In this document: positions 1 through 9,236 of the stretch, in pieces
How the letters are laid out: every line of letters begins with the position of its first letter
Numbering within the stretch: the first letter of the stretch is position 1
NCBI GenBank assembly: GCA_035515795.1
Contig: DATJAY010000001.1
Span: forward strand, 1 to 52,847
DNA: 52,847 nt
Origin: Candidatus Acidiferrales bacterium
GTDB lineage: Bacteria; Bacteroidota; Ignavibacteria; Kryptoniales; JAKASW01
Direction: 5' to 3'
Notes under the pieces: generated by a model
The model's input: the letters and a program-made list of their open reading frames with translations, nothing else
Told to the model about the DNA's origin: nothing
Database searches by the model: none
Program-made: the position numbers and the translations under genes

Positions 1-197
1 CGCAAGGAAGCGAACCTCAATCAGTAGATCAAGAATCTTGAATTGGCAAAGATACAACGATTTCCAGCTTCGCTCGGTAGATGTCCAAAATTCGATACGG
101 ATATCCTTAATCAGAGGATGACAGCAAATCTACATTTAAAGTCCCGTGTTGCGATTTAGAATTTTTTCTCTCCCCTGCAAAATCTATATTATCTGAG
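1..197. other. Leading non-coding stretch
   Basis: I see no convincing reading frame or RNA here. It presumably carries the promoter and leader of the glycosyltransferase gene at 198. There is an A+T-rich TATATT about 10 bases before that start, but no matching -35 box and only a weak GAG ribosome-binding site. Confidence 0.4.
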
Positions 198-1178
198 ATG
201 TCCCATAATCTTGGAAAGGTCATAGTCTCACGAACTGATCATATCGGAGATGTTGTTCTCGCTCTGCCGGTTTTTGCGTCGCTGAAGAAGTGTTTCCCTG
301 AAAGGCGTGCGATAGCGCTCGTCAGTAACTATACCGCTGATGTGGTTCGTTCTTCCCCGTTCGTCGACGATGTGATAACTTACGATCCGAATGAATCGAT
401 CTTCTTAACGTGGAAGAAATTAAAGAAGATTGAAGCGAACGCAATAGTGATTCTCTTCCCAAGATTTAAAATTGCCGCAGCAAGTTTTCTCGCGGGCATC
501 CCAGTTCGTATCGGCACTGCTTACCGTTTGTATTCATTTCTGCTGAACAGAAGAATCCGTGAACACAGGAAATATTCCGTAAAAAGTGAGTCCGAGTATA
601 ATCTGACTCTCGTAGAAGTTTTAGGATGCAAAGAAAAAATCTTTGACACGACTTTGAATATTAATGAGGCTGCTTTAGATAGTATCGATGTCTTTCTTGG
701 TAAGAACTGTCTGACAAAGTTTATAGTGGTTCACCCCGGCAGTGGAGGTTCTGCATTTGAATGGGGACCCGACAATTTTCGCGGAATAGTCAAAACAATT
801 ACAAACGACCTCGGGTTGAACGTGGTCGTGACCGGAACGGTGCAAGAGAATTTATTGTGCAAAAATATATCCGAGGGAATCGGAAACGCAATAAACACAG
901 CAGGTCGCTTCTCAATGCTGGAATTCATCGCCCTTTTGTCAAAAGCTGAGCTGTTCATTTCAAATTCTACCGGGCCGCTCCATCTTGCCGCAGCCGTCGG
1001 TACTCCCCTGATAGGGATTTATCCAAACGGCAAACCCATGGCACCGGTCAGATGGATGCCGCTGACTGATAAAAAAATAATCTTGGTCCCCAAAGACGGT
1101 TCGAACAATTTATCTCTAATTCCTGTCGGCGAAGTAACGGAAGCCGTCCGTAAGCTCATGAATATTGAACCAAGATGA
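198..1178 (+). CDS. Glycosyltransferase family 9 (LPS heptosyltransferase-like)
   Basis: A 326-aa cytoplasmic or membrane-associated GT-B transferase that most likely adds an ADP-heptose-type sugar to the lipopolysaccharide core. The N-terminus (residues 8-26) carries the basic SRTDHIGDVV nucleotide-sugar transferase signature. The C-terminal donor-binding half has HPGSGG at 179-184 and SNSTGPLHLA at 255-264, both typical of the WaaF/WaaC/RfaF family. Its length is normal for the family. Its stop overlaps the next ATG by four bases, so it is co-translated with a DUF3108 protein. The exact acceptor sugar cannot be told from sequence; O-antigen or other glycan heptosylation is possible. Confidence 0.85.
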   Translation: MSHNLGKVIVSRTDHIGDVVLALPVFASLKKCFPERRAIALVSNYTADVVRSSPFVDDVITYDPNESIFLTWKKLKKIEANAIVILFPRFKIAAASFLAGIPVRIGTAYRLYSFLLNRRIREHRKYSVKSESEYNLTLVEVLGCKEKIFDTTLNINEAALDSIDVFLGKNCLTKFIVVHPGSGGSAFEWGPDNFRGIVKTITNDLGLNVVVTGTVQENLLCKNISEGIGNAINTAGRFSMLEFIALLSKAELFISNSTGPLHLAAAVGTPLIGIYPNGKPMAPVRWMPLTDKKIILVPKDGSNNLSLIPVGEVTEAVRKLMNIEPR

Positions 1179-2023
1179 AGAGGTGCTTGTCGTTTTCTCT
1201 CGTCGTCATCTTGATTCCGGGACTTTTCCTGACAATTTCAGATCCCGGTTACAAGGGTGTTTCGCCGAGCCCCGATACGCTGTCGAACATATCCGAAAAT
1301 CCGGATGATACTTTTCGGATTCTCTCCAATACCGCGTTCGCTGCCGGGGAAAAACTTGATTATGACATCTCTTACGGCCCGATAGTCGCCGGAAGCGCGA
1401 CAATCCTGACATCGTCGTACGAATCATACAATAACCGCAAGTGTTATAAGGTTGAATTCACAATGCGCTCCGCAAAGTTCTTCGATATTTTTTTCAAAGT
1501 CAGGGATACCTACTCATCCATCATAGATGCGGAGGGACTTTTCCCCTGGAAATTTGAGCAGCACCAAAAAGAGGGTGGCTACAAAAAAGACTTCGAAGCA
1601 TGGTTTGACCAGGGAAATCATGTGGCGAAGACAAGCGAAGGCGGCCCGTACAGCATACCTCCGTACACCCAGGACGCAGTGAGCACATTTTTTTATGCGA
1701 GGACTCTTAATTACGATACGATGCAGGTCGGGCAGAAGGTCCACTTCACAAATTTTTATCAAGACAAGGTTTATCCACTGGATGTAGAATACTTAGGACT
1801 GCAGGACGTGGAAACGAAAGCCGGAAAGTTTCATTGCCAGATGATCGAGCCTGTCATAGTAAAAGGTGGCTTGTTCAGGAACACCGGCAAAATAGTCGTC
1901 TGGATTACCAACGATTCACTTAAGGTTCCGGTGAAAGTTCAAACTCAGGTCACGATTGGTTCCGTGGTCGCCGAACTAGTGGGCTACAGCGGGTTAGACG
2001 GAGTAATGACTTCAAAGTTTTAG
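1175..2023 (+). CDS. DUF3108 domain-containing exported protein
   Basis: 282 aa with an N-terminal hydrophobic segment (residues 6-22) that looks like a signal peptide or anchor. The mature part starts with the AGEKLDYDISYGPIVAG type of motif that marks DUF3108 proteins, which are probably periplasmic beta-rich proteins of unknown role. The body contains repeated lipocalin-like strand patterns ending with a short basic tail. ATGA overlap with the upstream GT9 gene and a 2-base gap to the CPBP gene indicate one operon for envelope functions. A second DUF3108 protein lies at 21050-21952. Function not known. Confidence 0.75.
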   Translation: MKRCLSFSLVVILIPGLFLTISDPGYKGVSPSPDTLSNISENPDDTFRILSNTAFAAGEKLDYDISYGPIVAGSATILTSSYESYNNRKCYKVEFTMRSAKFFDIFFKVRDTYSSIIDAEGLFPWKFEQHQKEGGYKKDFEAWFDQGNHVAKTSEGGPYSIPPYTQDAVSTFFYARTLNYDTMQVGQKVHFTNFYQDKVYPLDVEYLGLQDVETKAGKFHCQMIEPVIVKGGLFRNTGKIVVWITNDSLKVPVKVQTQVTIGSVVAELVGYSGLDGVMTSKF

Positions 2024-2025
2024 AA

Positions 2026-2952
2026 ATGAATTTCGCTGAACAGCCTCTATCCCAGCCCGCTGAATCTGATGGCACGAAATACAAACCCGTTGCGTTTGCA
2101 TTAATCTCTCTGTTAGTAGTATTCTTCCTATATCAAATAGTTGGTGGCGGGATCGTTCTTTATCTCTTTGGAAACTTCACGGTCGGCAAAGAAACATTGC
2201 CGCTGCAGCTTGCCATGATGCTCGCGGAAATTCTGTTTATTTTGATCCCAACTTTCTTTCTCGCAAAGCTCCAGACAAAAACTTGGGGACGCTTTCTCCG
2301 GCTCCGCAAGACCGACCTGTACTACATCGGACTTGCGGTAATCGGAGTTATAGCCTTGCAGCAGCTCTTAGAAATCTATCTCTACTTACAGGACCTAATA
2401 CCACTGCCTCACCAGATCAAACATTTAATTGACCAGTTCCAAAAGACGATCGAAGAAACATACAAAGTTCTCTTGACTGCACGTTCGCCTGTGGAATTCT
2501 CTTTTGTGGTCCTGGCGGTCGCGGTAACGCCTGCAATTTGCGAAGAAACTCTTTTCCGCGGATTGGTACAGTCAAATTTCGAGTTGAAAATGTCTAAAAC
2601 AAAAGCAATAATATGGACTGGAGTAATTTTCGGCGCGTACCATCTCAATCCGTTTGATTTCGTCGCATTATGCGTTCTTGGAATCTACCTGAGCTACCTC
2701 GTATCCGTAAGCGGAAGCATTATAGTCCCGGTGGTCGCCCATTTCACAAACAATTTCGTTTCTACGCTAATTTTATATAAATTTAATAAGGAGAGTGTAA
2801 TAGCCCCGGCGGATCAAAAGCTCGGAGCTGGATATATCATTGCATGGTCATTAGTTCTTTTCCTAATTTTTGTGGCAACGACAACATCGATGGTTAACTA
2901 CAGCAAATCGCGGTCCTTGCCCGGCGAAAATGGGTCCGGCGGATCGGGATAG
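2026..2952 (+). CDS. CPBP family intramembrane metalloprotease
   Basis: 308-aa polytopic membrane protein of the CAAX-protease/bacteriocin-processing (ABI, Rce1-like) family. The three catalytic motifs are visible: EETLFRG at 173-179 (EExxxR), FGAYH at 202-206 (FxxxH) and HFTNN at 239-243. About eight hydrophobic segments surround them. The active-site glutamate and histidines are intact, so an active protease is expected. Substrate unknown. It follows the DUF3108 gene by two bases. The C-terminal tail is Gly/Ser rich. Confidence 0.88.
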   Translation: MNFAEQPLSQPAESDGTKYKPVAFALISLLVVFFLYQIVGGGIVLYLFGNFTVGKETLPLQLAMMLAEILFILIPTFFLAKLQTKTWGRFLRLRKTDLYYIGLAVIGVIALQQLLEIYLYLQDLIPLPHQIKHLIDQFQKTIEETYKVLLTARSPVEFSFVVLAVAVTPAICEETLFRGLVQSNFELKMSKTKAIIWTGVIFGAYHLNPFDFVALCVLGIYLSYLVSVSGSIIVPVVAHFTNNFVSTLILYKFNKESVIAPADQKLGAGYIIAWSLVLFLIFVATTTSMVNYSKSRSLPGENGSGGSG

Positions 2953-3035
2953 GAGGCAAAAGCAATCTATTCGAATTGTGGATATGCTCGCACGGATGAT
3001 TTCTCAGATCATTTGCAGTGCACAAAGGAACCGGC

Positions 3036-3521
3036 ATGGCACCAGTAGAGCGATGCAGTAACTGCGGGGCCGAATTAGACACCGACGTTTTCTTGTACTG
3101 CAAGAATTGTGGAGCATTAAACAACAAACGAGCCTCGGACCAAGGGATCGTTTGTGACACACATATAGATAACCGCGCAATCGGTTTCTGCGTCGTGTGC
3201 GGACATGCAGTATGCGAAGAATGCGCCGAAAACATCGGCAACAAAATCCTCTGCAGCGATCTGGAGCATCGCGAATATCTGGAAAAATGGAAAGTGCTCC
3301 ACACGTTCGACTTTGAATATGAAGCTGCGATGCTATATGCAAACCTTGAGCAGCGCGGCATCGAGACGATAGTTTTTTCAAAGGTAAATCCTGATACCAC
3401 CGAGGCCATGGTACGTCCTACTCTTGTCGAAGTACTTGTACATTCGCAAAAGTACGAGAGTGCAATAGAAATCAGAAAATTACTCGGCCTCTCCGACGAG
3501 AACGAGGAGAATGATTCATAA
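3036..3521 (+). CDS. Zinc-ribbon / B-box-like / DUF2007 protein
   Basis: 161 aa starting at the ATG at 3036, which has AAAGGA seven bases upstream; an in-frame GTG at 3018 would add six residues but has no good ribosome site. Three parts can be seen: a CxxC...CxxC zinc ribbon (CSNCGAEL, CKNCGAL) at the N-terminus, a second Cys/His group (C-x2-H, CVVCGHAVCEEC) resembling a B-box finger, and a C-terminal DUF2007 (putative signal-transducing) domain around residues 92-150. Stop and next start overlap as TAATG, coupling it to cdsA. Cytosolic. It may be a regulator or adaptor, but no specific role can be given. Confidence 0.7.
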   Translation: MAPVERCSNCGAELDTDVFLYCKNCGALNNKRASDQGIVCDTHIDNRAIGFCVVCGHAVCEECAENIGNKILCSDLEHREYLEKWKVLHTFDFEYEAAMLYANLEQRGIETIVFSKVNPDTTEAMVRPTLVEVLVHSQKYESAIEIRKLLGLSDENEENDS

Positions 3522-4357
3522 TGTCAAACCTGACTACCCGTGTCCTTGTAGCCGTAATAGCTATTCCCCTGATCGTCGCCGCTTCTTATCTCGGCGGGAC
3601 TTATTTCTTTTTGTTCACCACCGCATTGATTGTCATCTCAACAAACGAATTTTATTCTCTCGCTAAAAAGAAAAATCTCGAACCATTGGCGCCGTTAGGG
3701 ATAATACTGGCCGGGGTTGTGAATGCAATTGCTTACGCCTTTGGATTGGGTCTTGCGGTGGAGTTCATGGTCCTGATGATCGCTATAGTCCTGCTATATG
3801 AATTATCAAGAAAGAGAACCGATGGAGTGAAAGGAACATTCGAGAACGTCGGGAGCACTCTTACCGGGATTTTCTACATCGGATTCTTTGGAGCGATATT
3901 AACTACAATCCGACAGCGATACGGAATAGAGAACGTTTTTCCTGACGACAGGGACGCGGGACTCTACGTAATCACAATCTTTGCTACCATCTGGATTTGT
4001 GACTCTGCAGCCTACTTCGTCGGGAAGTCGGCAGGAAAACATAAGATGAGTAAGTTCGTGAGCCCGAACAAAACATGGGAAGGCGCAATCGCCGGGTTTG
4101 TCTTTGCGACAGCGACGCCAGCTGCCGCGCATTTCTCAGTGCTGCGCCACCTCGACATGAGGCTTGCTTTGGGAACCGGCATCATTGTCGGCATACTGGG
4201 ACAAGCCGGTGATTTTGTCGAATCGCTTTTCAAAAGAGACGCCGGCGCAAAAGATTCTTCGGAGATGATTCCCGGGCACGGCGGCGTCCTCGATAGATTC
4301 GACAGTCTCCTCTTCTCGGCTCCGTTCATTTACCTGATGTTGAAGCATTTCCAATGA
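3521..4357 (+). CDS. cdsA: Phosphatidate cytidylyltransferase
   Basis: 278-aa integral membrane enzyme that makes CDP-diacylglycerol from phosphatidic acid and CTP, the branch point for phospholipid synthesis. Several transmembrane helices fill the N-terminal half. The C-terminal CdsA signature is complete (SLFKRDAGAKDSSEMIPGHG followed by G-x-LDRFDS, roughly residues 232-262). The upstream motif SPNKTWEG, usual in this family, is also present. It is last in the plus-strand gene run and converges on priA. plsY and gpsA, which act earlier in the same pathway, lie at 8238-9949. Confidence 0.93.
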   Translation: MSNLTTRVLVAVIAIPLIVAASYLGGTYFFLFTTALIVISTNEFYSLAKKKNLEPLAPLGIILAGVVNAIAYAFGLGLAVEFMVLMIAIVLLYELSRKRTDGVKGTFENVGSTLTGIFYIGFFGAILTTIRQRYGIENVFPDDRDAGLYVITIFATIWICDSAAYFVGKSAGKHKMSKFVSPNKTWEGAIAGFVFATATPAAAHFSVLRHLDMRLALGTGIIVGILGQAGDFVESLFKRDAGAKDSSEMIPGHGGVLDRFDSLLFSAPFIYLMLKHFQ

Positions 4358-4413
4358 AAGGGTTAACCTACAAAGGTTCGGAACGATTCGGCTAACTACG
4401 GGCATTCATGCAT

Positions 4414-6900
4414 TTACATCGTGGTTGCCGGATCGACGTCGGCAAAGAAACTTACCCAGTTGCCGTAATTTCTTTTTAGATCGAAATCTATCTCGTCGAG
4501 AACTCTTTCCAATCTTTCCGTGGCTCTGTCAAGCTGCTTGCTCATCTTTATGACAATTTGAAATCTGAATTTGCCGAGAAGCCTTCCGATCATCGCCGGC
4601 GCAGGACCCAGAACCGCTATCACCGGAAGTTCCTTTCTAATTTTTCTTGCGGCTTTTTCCGCCGCATCGCCGGTCTTGGGCATATCCTTCCCTCTGAACT
4701 CTAGTACTACCATCCGCGAAAATGGAGGGTAGCTTAGCTCCCGGCGGACTTCAATTTCTTTTTGATAAAATCCCAAATAATCGTGCGAGCCTACAAACCG
4801 CAGAACATCATCTTTGCTGTTCGAGACCTGAATTATGACTTCACCTTCCTTCTCGCGTCTCCCTGCTCTTCCGGAGACTTGTGTCAGGAGCTGAAACGTT
4901 CGTTCGTTCGATCTGAAATCAGGCATGAGCATGGTGGAGTCCGCGGAAACAACTCCGACGAGCGTCACCCGCGGAAAATCGAGCCCCTTCGCAACCAGCT
5001 GCGTCCCGACGAGGATGTCCGCTTCTCCGCTGCCGAACTCGGACAGGATTCTGTCGTGCGCTCCGCGTGGCGAAGTCGTGTCTAGGTCCATACGCAATAT
5101 TTTTGCTTCCGGGAAAAGTGCGCTCATTTCTTCTTCTACTTTCTGGGTGCCCGTTCCGCCGTAAATGAGCTTGTCGCTTGCGCATTTAGGACATCGTACC
5201 GGCGGCTCCTTGACAAAGCCGCAGTAGTGGCATCTCAGATGTTTTCTTCTCTTATGAAATGTGAGAGCAACATCGCAATTCGGACACATTTCAGTCGCGC
5301 CGCATTCGCTGCACTGCAGGTACGTGAAAAACCCACGGCGATTTCTGAGTATGATAATTCCTTCCCTTTTTGAAAGCCTATCGTCAATTTTCGACTTCAG
5401 CTCATCGCAAAAGCTGCCGAAGACCAACTTATTTCTTCTCTTTTCTTTCATGTCGACAATCTCGATCTTCGGCATCCTTGCATTGTCAATCCTGTCTGGA
5501 AGATTAAGCAGTTTGTATTTCCCGCTCGACGAATTGTAAAATGATTCCACCGATGGAGTAGCGCTGCCGAGGAGCGCAACCGCTTTGTTTATCGAGCAGC
5601 GCATCACGGCAACATCGCGGGCATTATACCGAGGACTCGTGTCGCTCTGTTTATAGCTCGATTCATGCTCCTCATCCACCACGATCAGTCCAAGATCTCT
5701 TACCGGAGCAAACACCGCACTGCGCGCCCCGATAACAACTTTCGCTTCTCCTCTTTCGATTCTGCGCCATGAATCGTACCGCTCTCCGAGAGACATGCGG
5801 CTATGCAGCACAGCAATGGTCTCACCGAAACGCTGTTCAAACCTTGCAACAATTTGCGGCGTGAGGGAAATCTCCGGCACAAGCACAATGGCGCTTTTCC
5901 CCTGCTTCATCGCGAGATCGATTGATTCAATGTAGACCTGCGTCTTTCCGCTTCCAGTGACCCCATGAAGCAAAAATGCGGCATAGTTGTTTCCACATAC
6001 CTCCTGCGATATTTCGTTTATCACATCTCTCTGATTCTGGGTCAGGTCGAATTCCTTTTCAGCCTCACGGTAATTGAATTCAGGTTTCCTATAGCTCTCT
6101 TTGCCGTAAAGCTCGATGATCCCTTTTTCACACAAAGCCAGGAGTGAACTCATGCTTCCTTTCGATTGTGCGAGGAGCTCGGAAACGCTTACTCCGCCTT
6201 CTGAAATTCTTATCAAGTGAGTGAGCTTGAGCAAAATCTCAGATTGCTTCGTCGCGCGCTTGTCGAGTTCGTTTAAAACTACCTTTAATTTTTCCGGTGA
6301 CTCATATCCTCCCTTGAACTGTACATAATTTTCGTATTTGATCGAGACACGAGGATCCGTGATTTTTTCCACCAATTCCACTATTCCATCCGTTTTCATC
6401 TTTCCCAGATGATATCTCAGACCGCTCGCCCCAACTTTTTTCCTAATTTGTTTCACCGTTAACTCTCTCGGGGTTGAAAGTGCCTGCAGAATCTTTTTCC
6501 GAGTCTCGTTTTTCTCAGTCGCACTCGTTTTCAGAAGTCTAACTACCTGCGCACTCTCGATCGATGTGCCAGTTGGAGTTGCAGTCTTCAGCGCTTCGCC
6601 CCACGAGCTCAAATAGTAATCAGAAATCCAGCGCGTAAGCCGGAGAATATCTTCCGAAAAGGCCGGTTGATCATCCATAACATCATGGATCAATTTTATA
6701 TCGGCAAGTTCGGAATGAGTGGAGAGCCCTACAACTACGCCAGTTAGGTATTTTCTTCTGAACGGCGCGACTACTCTCACGCCGACCTTTGCAGCGTCGG
6801 CGAGTTCACCGGATATTTCGTAAGTGAACTCCCGATGCACGGGAATTGGAAATGCGACATCGCAATACGTTCTTCCCGCCGACAGTGCCTTCAATTTCAC
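4414..6900 (-). CDS. priA: Primosomal protein N' (replication restart helicase PriA)
   Basis: 828-aa superfamily 2 3'-to-5' DNA helicase that reloads the replisome at stalled forks. The Walker A motif GVTGSGKT is at 313-320 and the DEEH box at 409-412. Eight cysteines arranged as four CxxC pairs between 530 and 573 form the two-zinc module. The N-terminal part matches the 3'-DNA-binding and winged-helix domains. It is longer than the 732-aa E. coli protein because of inserted sequence around residues 110-270. Translation starts at a GTG whose bases overlap the larC stop (GTGA), so it is coupled to larC. Confidence 0.95.
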   Translation of the reverse strand: MKLKALSAGRTYCDVAFPIPVHREFTYEISGELADAAKVGVRVVAPFRRKYLTGVVVGLSTHSELADIKLIHDVMDDQPAFSEDILRLTRWISDYYLSSWGEALKTATPTGTSIESAQVVRLLKTSATEKNETRKKILQALSTPRELTVKQIRKKVGASGLRYHLGKMKTDGIVELVEKITDPRVSIKYENYVQFKGGYESPEKLKVVLNELDKRATKQSEILLKLTHLIRISEGGVSVSELLAQSKGSMSSLLALCEKGIIELYGKESYRKPEFNYREAEKEFDLTQNQRDVINEISQEVCGNNYAAFLLHGVTGSGKTQVYIESIDLAMKQGKSAIVLVPEISLTPQIVARFEQRFGETIAVLHSRMSLGERYDSWRRIERGEAKVVIGARSAVFAPVRDLGLIVVDEEHESSYKQSDTSPRYNARDVAVMRCSINKAVALLGSATPSVESFYNSSSGKYKLLNLPDRIDNARMPKIEIVDMKEKRRNKLVFGSFCDELKSKIDDRLSKREGIIILRNRRGFFTYLQCSECGATEMCPNCDVALTFHKRRKHLRCHYCGFVKEPPVRCPKCASDKLIYGGTGTQKVEEEMSALFPEAKILRMDLDTTSPRGAHDRILSEFGSGEADILVGTQLVAKGLDFPRVTLVGVVSADSTMLMPDFRSNERTFQLLTQVSGRAGRREKEGEVIIQVSNSKDDVLRFVGSHDYLGFYQKEIEVRRELSYPPFSRMVVLEFRGKDMPKTGDAAEKAARKIRKELPVIAVLGPAPAMIGRLLGKFRFQIVIKMSKQLDRATERLERVLDEIDFDLKRNYGNWVSFFADVDPATTM

Positions 6901-8138
6901 TCCCTATTCAGTTCAGCGTTAAGCCTCTGCATTACTTCCGCCAGCGGAATATTTTTTGATTCGGAAATTCTCTTGCATTCCTCGAACTCGGCGGAGATTC
7001 TCTTCTTACCGTTGATGTTGCTTTCTTTCACCTGAACATCGCCGAAGCTCGTTTTGACCGTTTTCACTTCTCTGTGGACCTTCATTCTGCGTATGTTCCT
7101 AATACGAAGACCAAGCGTCGTCGTTTGTGAAAAAATCTCCGCCGCAATTCTATCCAAAAGGGTTTCTGGAATCAGGACCGACAGCATGAAACCGGGTCTT
7201 CCCTTTTTCATTATCACCGGCGTTACGAAGGCGTCGGTCGCCCCCAGACTTAGAACTTTTTCAATTACAAAGGGAATTACCTGCGGATTGATATCATCCA
7301 CATTGGTTTCGACCAGGACTCCATGGTCCTCTTCGAGCTCGGATTTCAATTGCCCTATGATGAGCCTCAGAAGATTTGGAAGGCTTCCCAGCTCCCTCGT
7401 GCCAGATCCGTAACCTATCTTCTCGATTTCGATCGGTCGGTCTTTCAACACTCCGTTCGAGAGTGCAGAAACAATCGCAGCACCGGTCGGCGTAGTCAGT
7501 TCAAAAGGGATGTCGTTGAAGATGACGGGATAATCTTTCAGAATTTCAATCGCTGCAGGAGCGGGAACCGGCAACACACCGTGCCGAGCATCAATATAGC
7601 CGCCCGAGCCAAGGCGGATCGGCGAAGTATATATCGATTCTACGCCCGTGATCTCGATGCATATTGCCGCTCCGACAATATCAACTATCGAATCTGCTGC
7701 ACCGACCTCATGAAAATGAATCTTGTCAACGGTGGTATCATGTATTTTTGCTTCCGCCTCGGCAAGTTTTGAGAAGACCGCCAGAGATTTAGATTTTACA
7801 AAATCAGAAAGACCGGAATTCTCAATTAGATGCTTTATTTCGAGGTAACTTTTCCCGTGCTCATGGTCTCCATGATGCTTGGAATGTTTATGGGAATTTT
7901 CGTGAAGGCTCGGCCCCAAATCGTCCACTTTTTCCACCCTACCGGAGACAACTACATCGACCTTTGTCGCAGTGATTCCGTTCCTGACAACCTTCTCTGC
8001 ACGCAGTTCAACATTCCCGATGTTTAATCTTGCTATTTCACTTCTTAATCTGTTCACATCGACGCCGGAGGAAACAAAAGCTCCCAGAACCATATCACCC
8101 GCGATCCCGGCGAACGTATCAAAATATGCGATTCTCAT
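6897..8138 (-). CDS. larC: Nickel pincer cofactor biosynthesis protein LarC
   Basis: 413 aa from the ATG at 8138, which is preceded by AAAGGAGAG; a GTG seven codons upstream is open but lacks a site. LarC performs the CTP-dependent nickel insertion that completes the pyridinium-dithiocarboxylate nucleotide cofactor of LarA-type racemases. The start MRIAYFDTFAGIAGDM and the internal HFHEVGA segment are characteristic. A His-rich linker with nine histidines sits at about residues 79-95, as in many LarC proteins. It is one continuous frame, unlike the lactobacillal gene that needs a frameshift. No larA, larB or larE is seen nearby, so the partner enzymes must be elsewhere or the cofactor has another user. 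Confidence 0.9.
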   Translation of the reverse strand: MRIAYFDTFAGIAGDMVLGAFVSSGVDVNRLRSEIARLNIGNVELRAEKVVRNGITATKVDVVVSGRVEKVDDLGPSLHENSHKHSKHHGDHEHGKSYLEIKHLIENSGLSDFVKSKSLAVFSKLAEAEAKIHDTTVDKIHFHEVGAADSIVDIVGAAICIEITGVESIYTSPIRLGSGGYIDARHGVLPVPAPAAIEILKDYPVIFNDIPFELTTPTGAAIVSALSNGVLKDRPIEIEKIGYGSGTRELGSLPNLLRLIIGQLKSELEEDHGVLVETNVDDINPQVIPFVIEKVLSLGATDAFVTPVIMKKGRPGFMLSVLIPETLLDRIAAEIFSQTTTLGLRIRNIRRMKVHREVKTVKTSFGDVQVKESNINGKKRISAEFEECKRISESKNIPLAEVMQRLNAELNRE

Positions 8139-8237
8139 TTTCTCTCCTTTAGCAGGCACGAAGAAAAAACAGAATTACGAACTCAGAAATCAGGCATGAA
8201 CGATCGGCTTTGCGGCTTTGCATCTTTGTCCGGTCTC

Positions 8238-9236
8238 TCAATATTCGTCCTTTCCCGGCCTCGTCATAAGTTCGCGCACTGCTTTTTGCGGATCCTTTCC
8301 TTCGAAAAGGACCTTGTACACCTGTTCCATGATAGGCATCTCGACATCATATCTTTCCGCAAGCTTATGCGCGGCTTTCGCTGTGGGCACACCTTCGGCA
8401 ACCATCTTTATCTCATCCAGCACGTCATCTAACTTTCTCCCAGCGGCAACCTGTTCGCCGACAAATCGATTTCTGCTGTAACGGCTCATGCATGTGACGA
8501 TCAAATCGCCCATCCCTGCGAGACCCGAAAAAGTCTTGTGATGAGCACCAAGCGTTTCTCCCAATCTCGTAATCTCGACCATCCCGCGTGTCATCAACGC
8601 GGCTTTCGTATTATCGCCGTATCCTGCACCATCACTCATGCCTGCCGCCAGCGCGATGACATTCTTCAGCGCACCACACAACTCGACACCTTTCACATCG
8701 CGATTCAAATAGACCCTGAAATACGCATTCATAAAGATTTTTTGGACCTGTTCAGCGCTTCTCCGATGGTGGGAGGCCGCAACTATCGCCGTCGGCATCC
8801 TGCGGCTCACTTCTTCGGCATGGCTGGGTCCCGATAGGACGGCGTAATTTTCCGCCGGGCATTTGTTCAGTGTGGATTGCACAACCTCGGACATCGTGCA
8901 AAAAGTCGTGGCTTCGATTCCTTTTGCCGTGTTTATGAAAATCTTTTTTCGGAAATCCATATCAGAAATGTTCTCGAGTTGTTGGCGCAGAAACTGCGAA
9001 GGTATGGATGCTACAACCACTTCCGCCCCGGCAGCAGCCTTTTCTATGTCCGAAGTTATTTCAATTTCCTTCGGAATCGACACACCGTGCAGGTAAGTCG
9101 TGTTTTCTCTCGTCGAGGAAAGTAATTTCGCGTAATCCTCCATGTACGCCCACAGTGTAACCGCTAATCCGTTGTCATGAAGAAGAATTGACAGTGCCGT
9201 TCCCCAGCCGCCGGCACCAAGAACAGTAACTCTCAT
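8238..9236 (-). CDS. gpsA: Glycerol-3-phosphate dehydrogenase (NAD(P)+)
   Basis: 332-aa cytosolic enzyme that reduces dihydroxyacetone phosphate to sn-glycerol-3-phosphate, the backbone for phospholipids. The Rossmann motif VLGAGGWGTAL is at the N-terminus. The central KNVIALAAGMSDGAGYGDN segment holds the catalytic lysine region, followed by a normal C-terminal domain. Length is typical. Start ATG overlaps the plsY stop by four bases (ATGA), so substrate maker and substrate user are translated together. Confidence 0.95.
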   Translation of the reverse strand: MRVTVLGAGGWGTALSILLHDNGLAVTLWAYMEDYAKLLSSTRENTTYLHGVSIPKEIEITSDIEKAAAGAEVVVASIPSQFLRQQLENISDMDFRKKIFINTAKGIEATTFCTMSEVVQSTLNKCPAENYAVLSGPSHAEEVSRRMPTAIVAASHHRRSAEQVQKIFMNAYFRVYLNRDVKGVELCGALKNVIALAAGMSDGAGYGDNTKAALMTRGMVEITRLGETLGAHHKTFSGLAGMGDLIVTCMSRYSRNRFVGEQVAAGRKLDDVLDEIKMVAEGVPTAKAAHKLAERYDVEMPIMEQVYKVLFEGKDPQKAVRELMTRPGKDEY

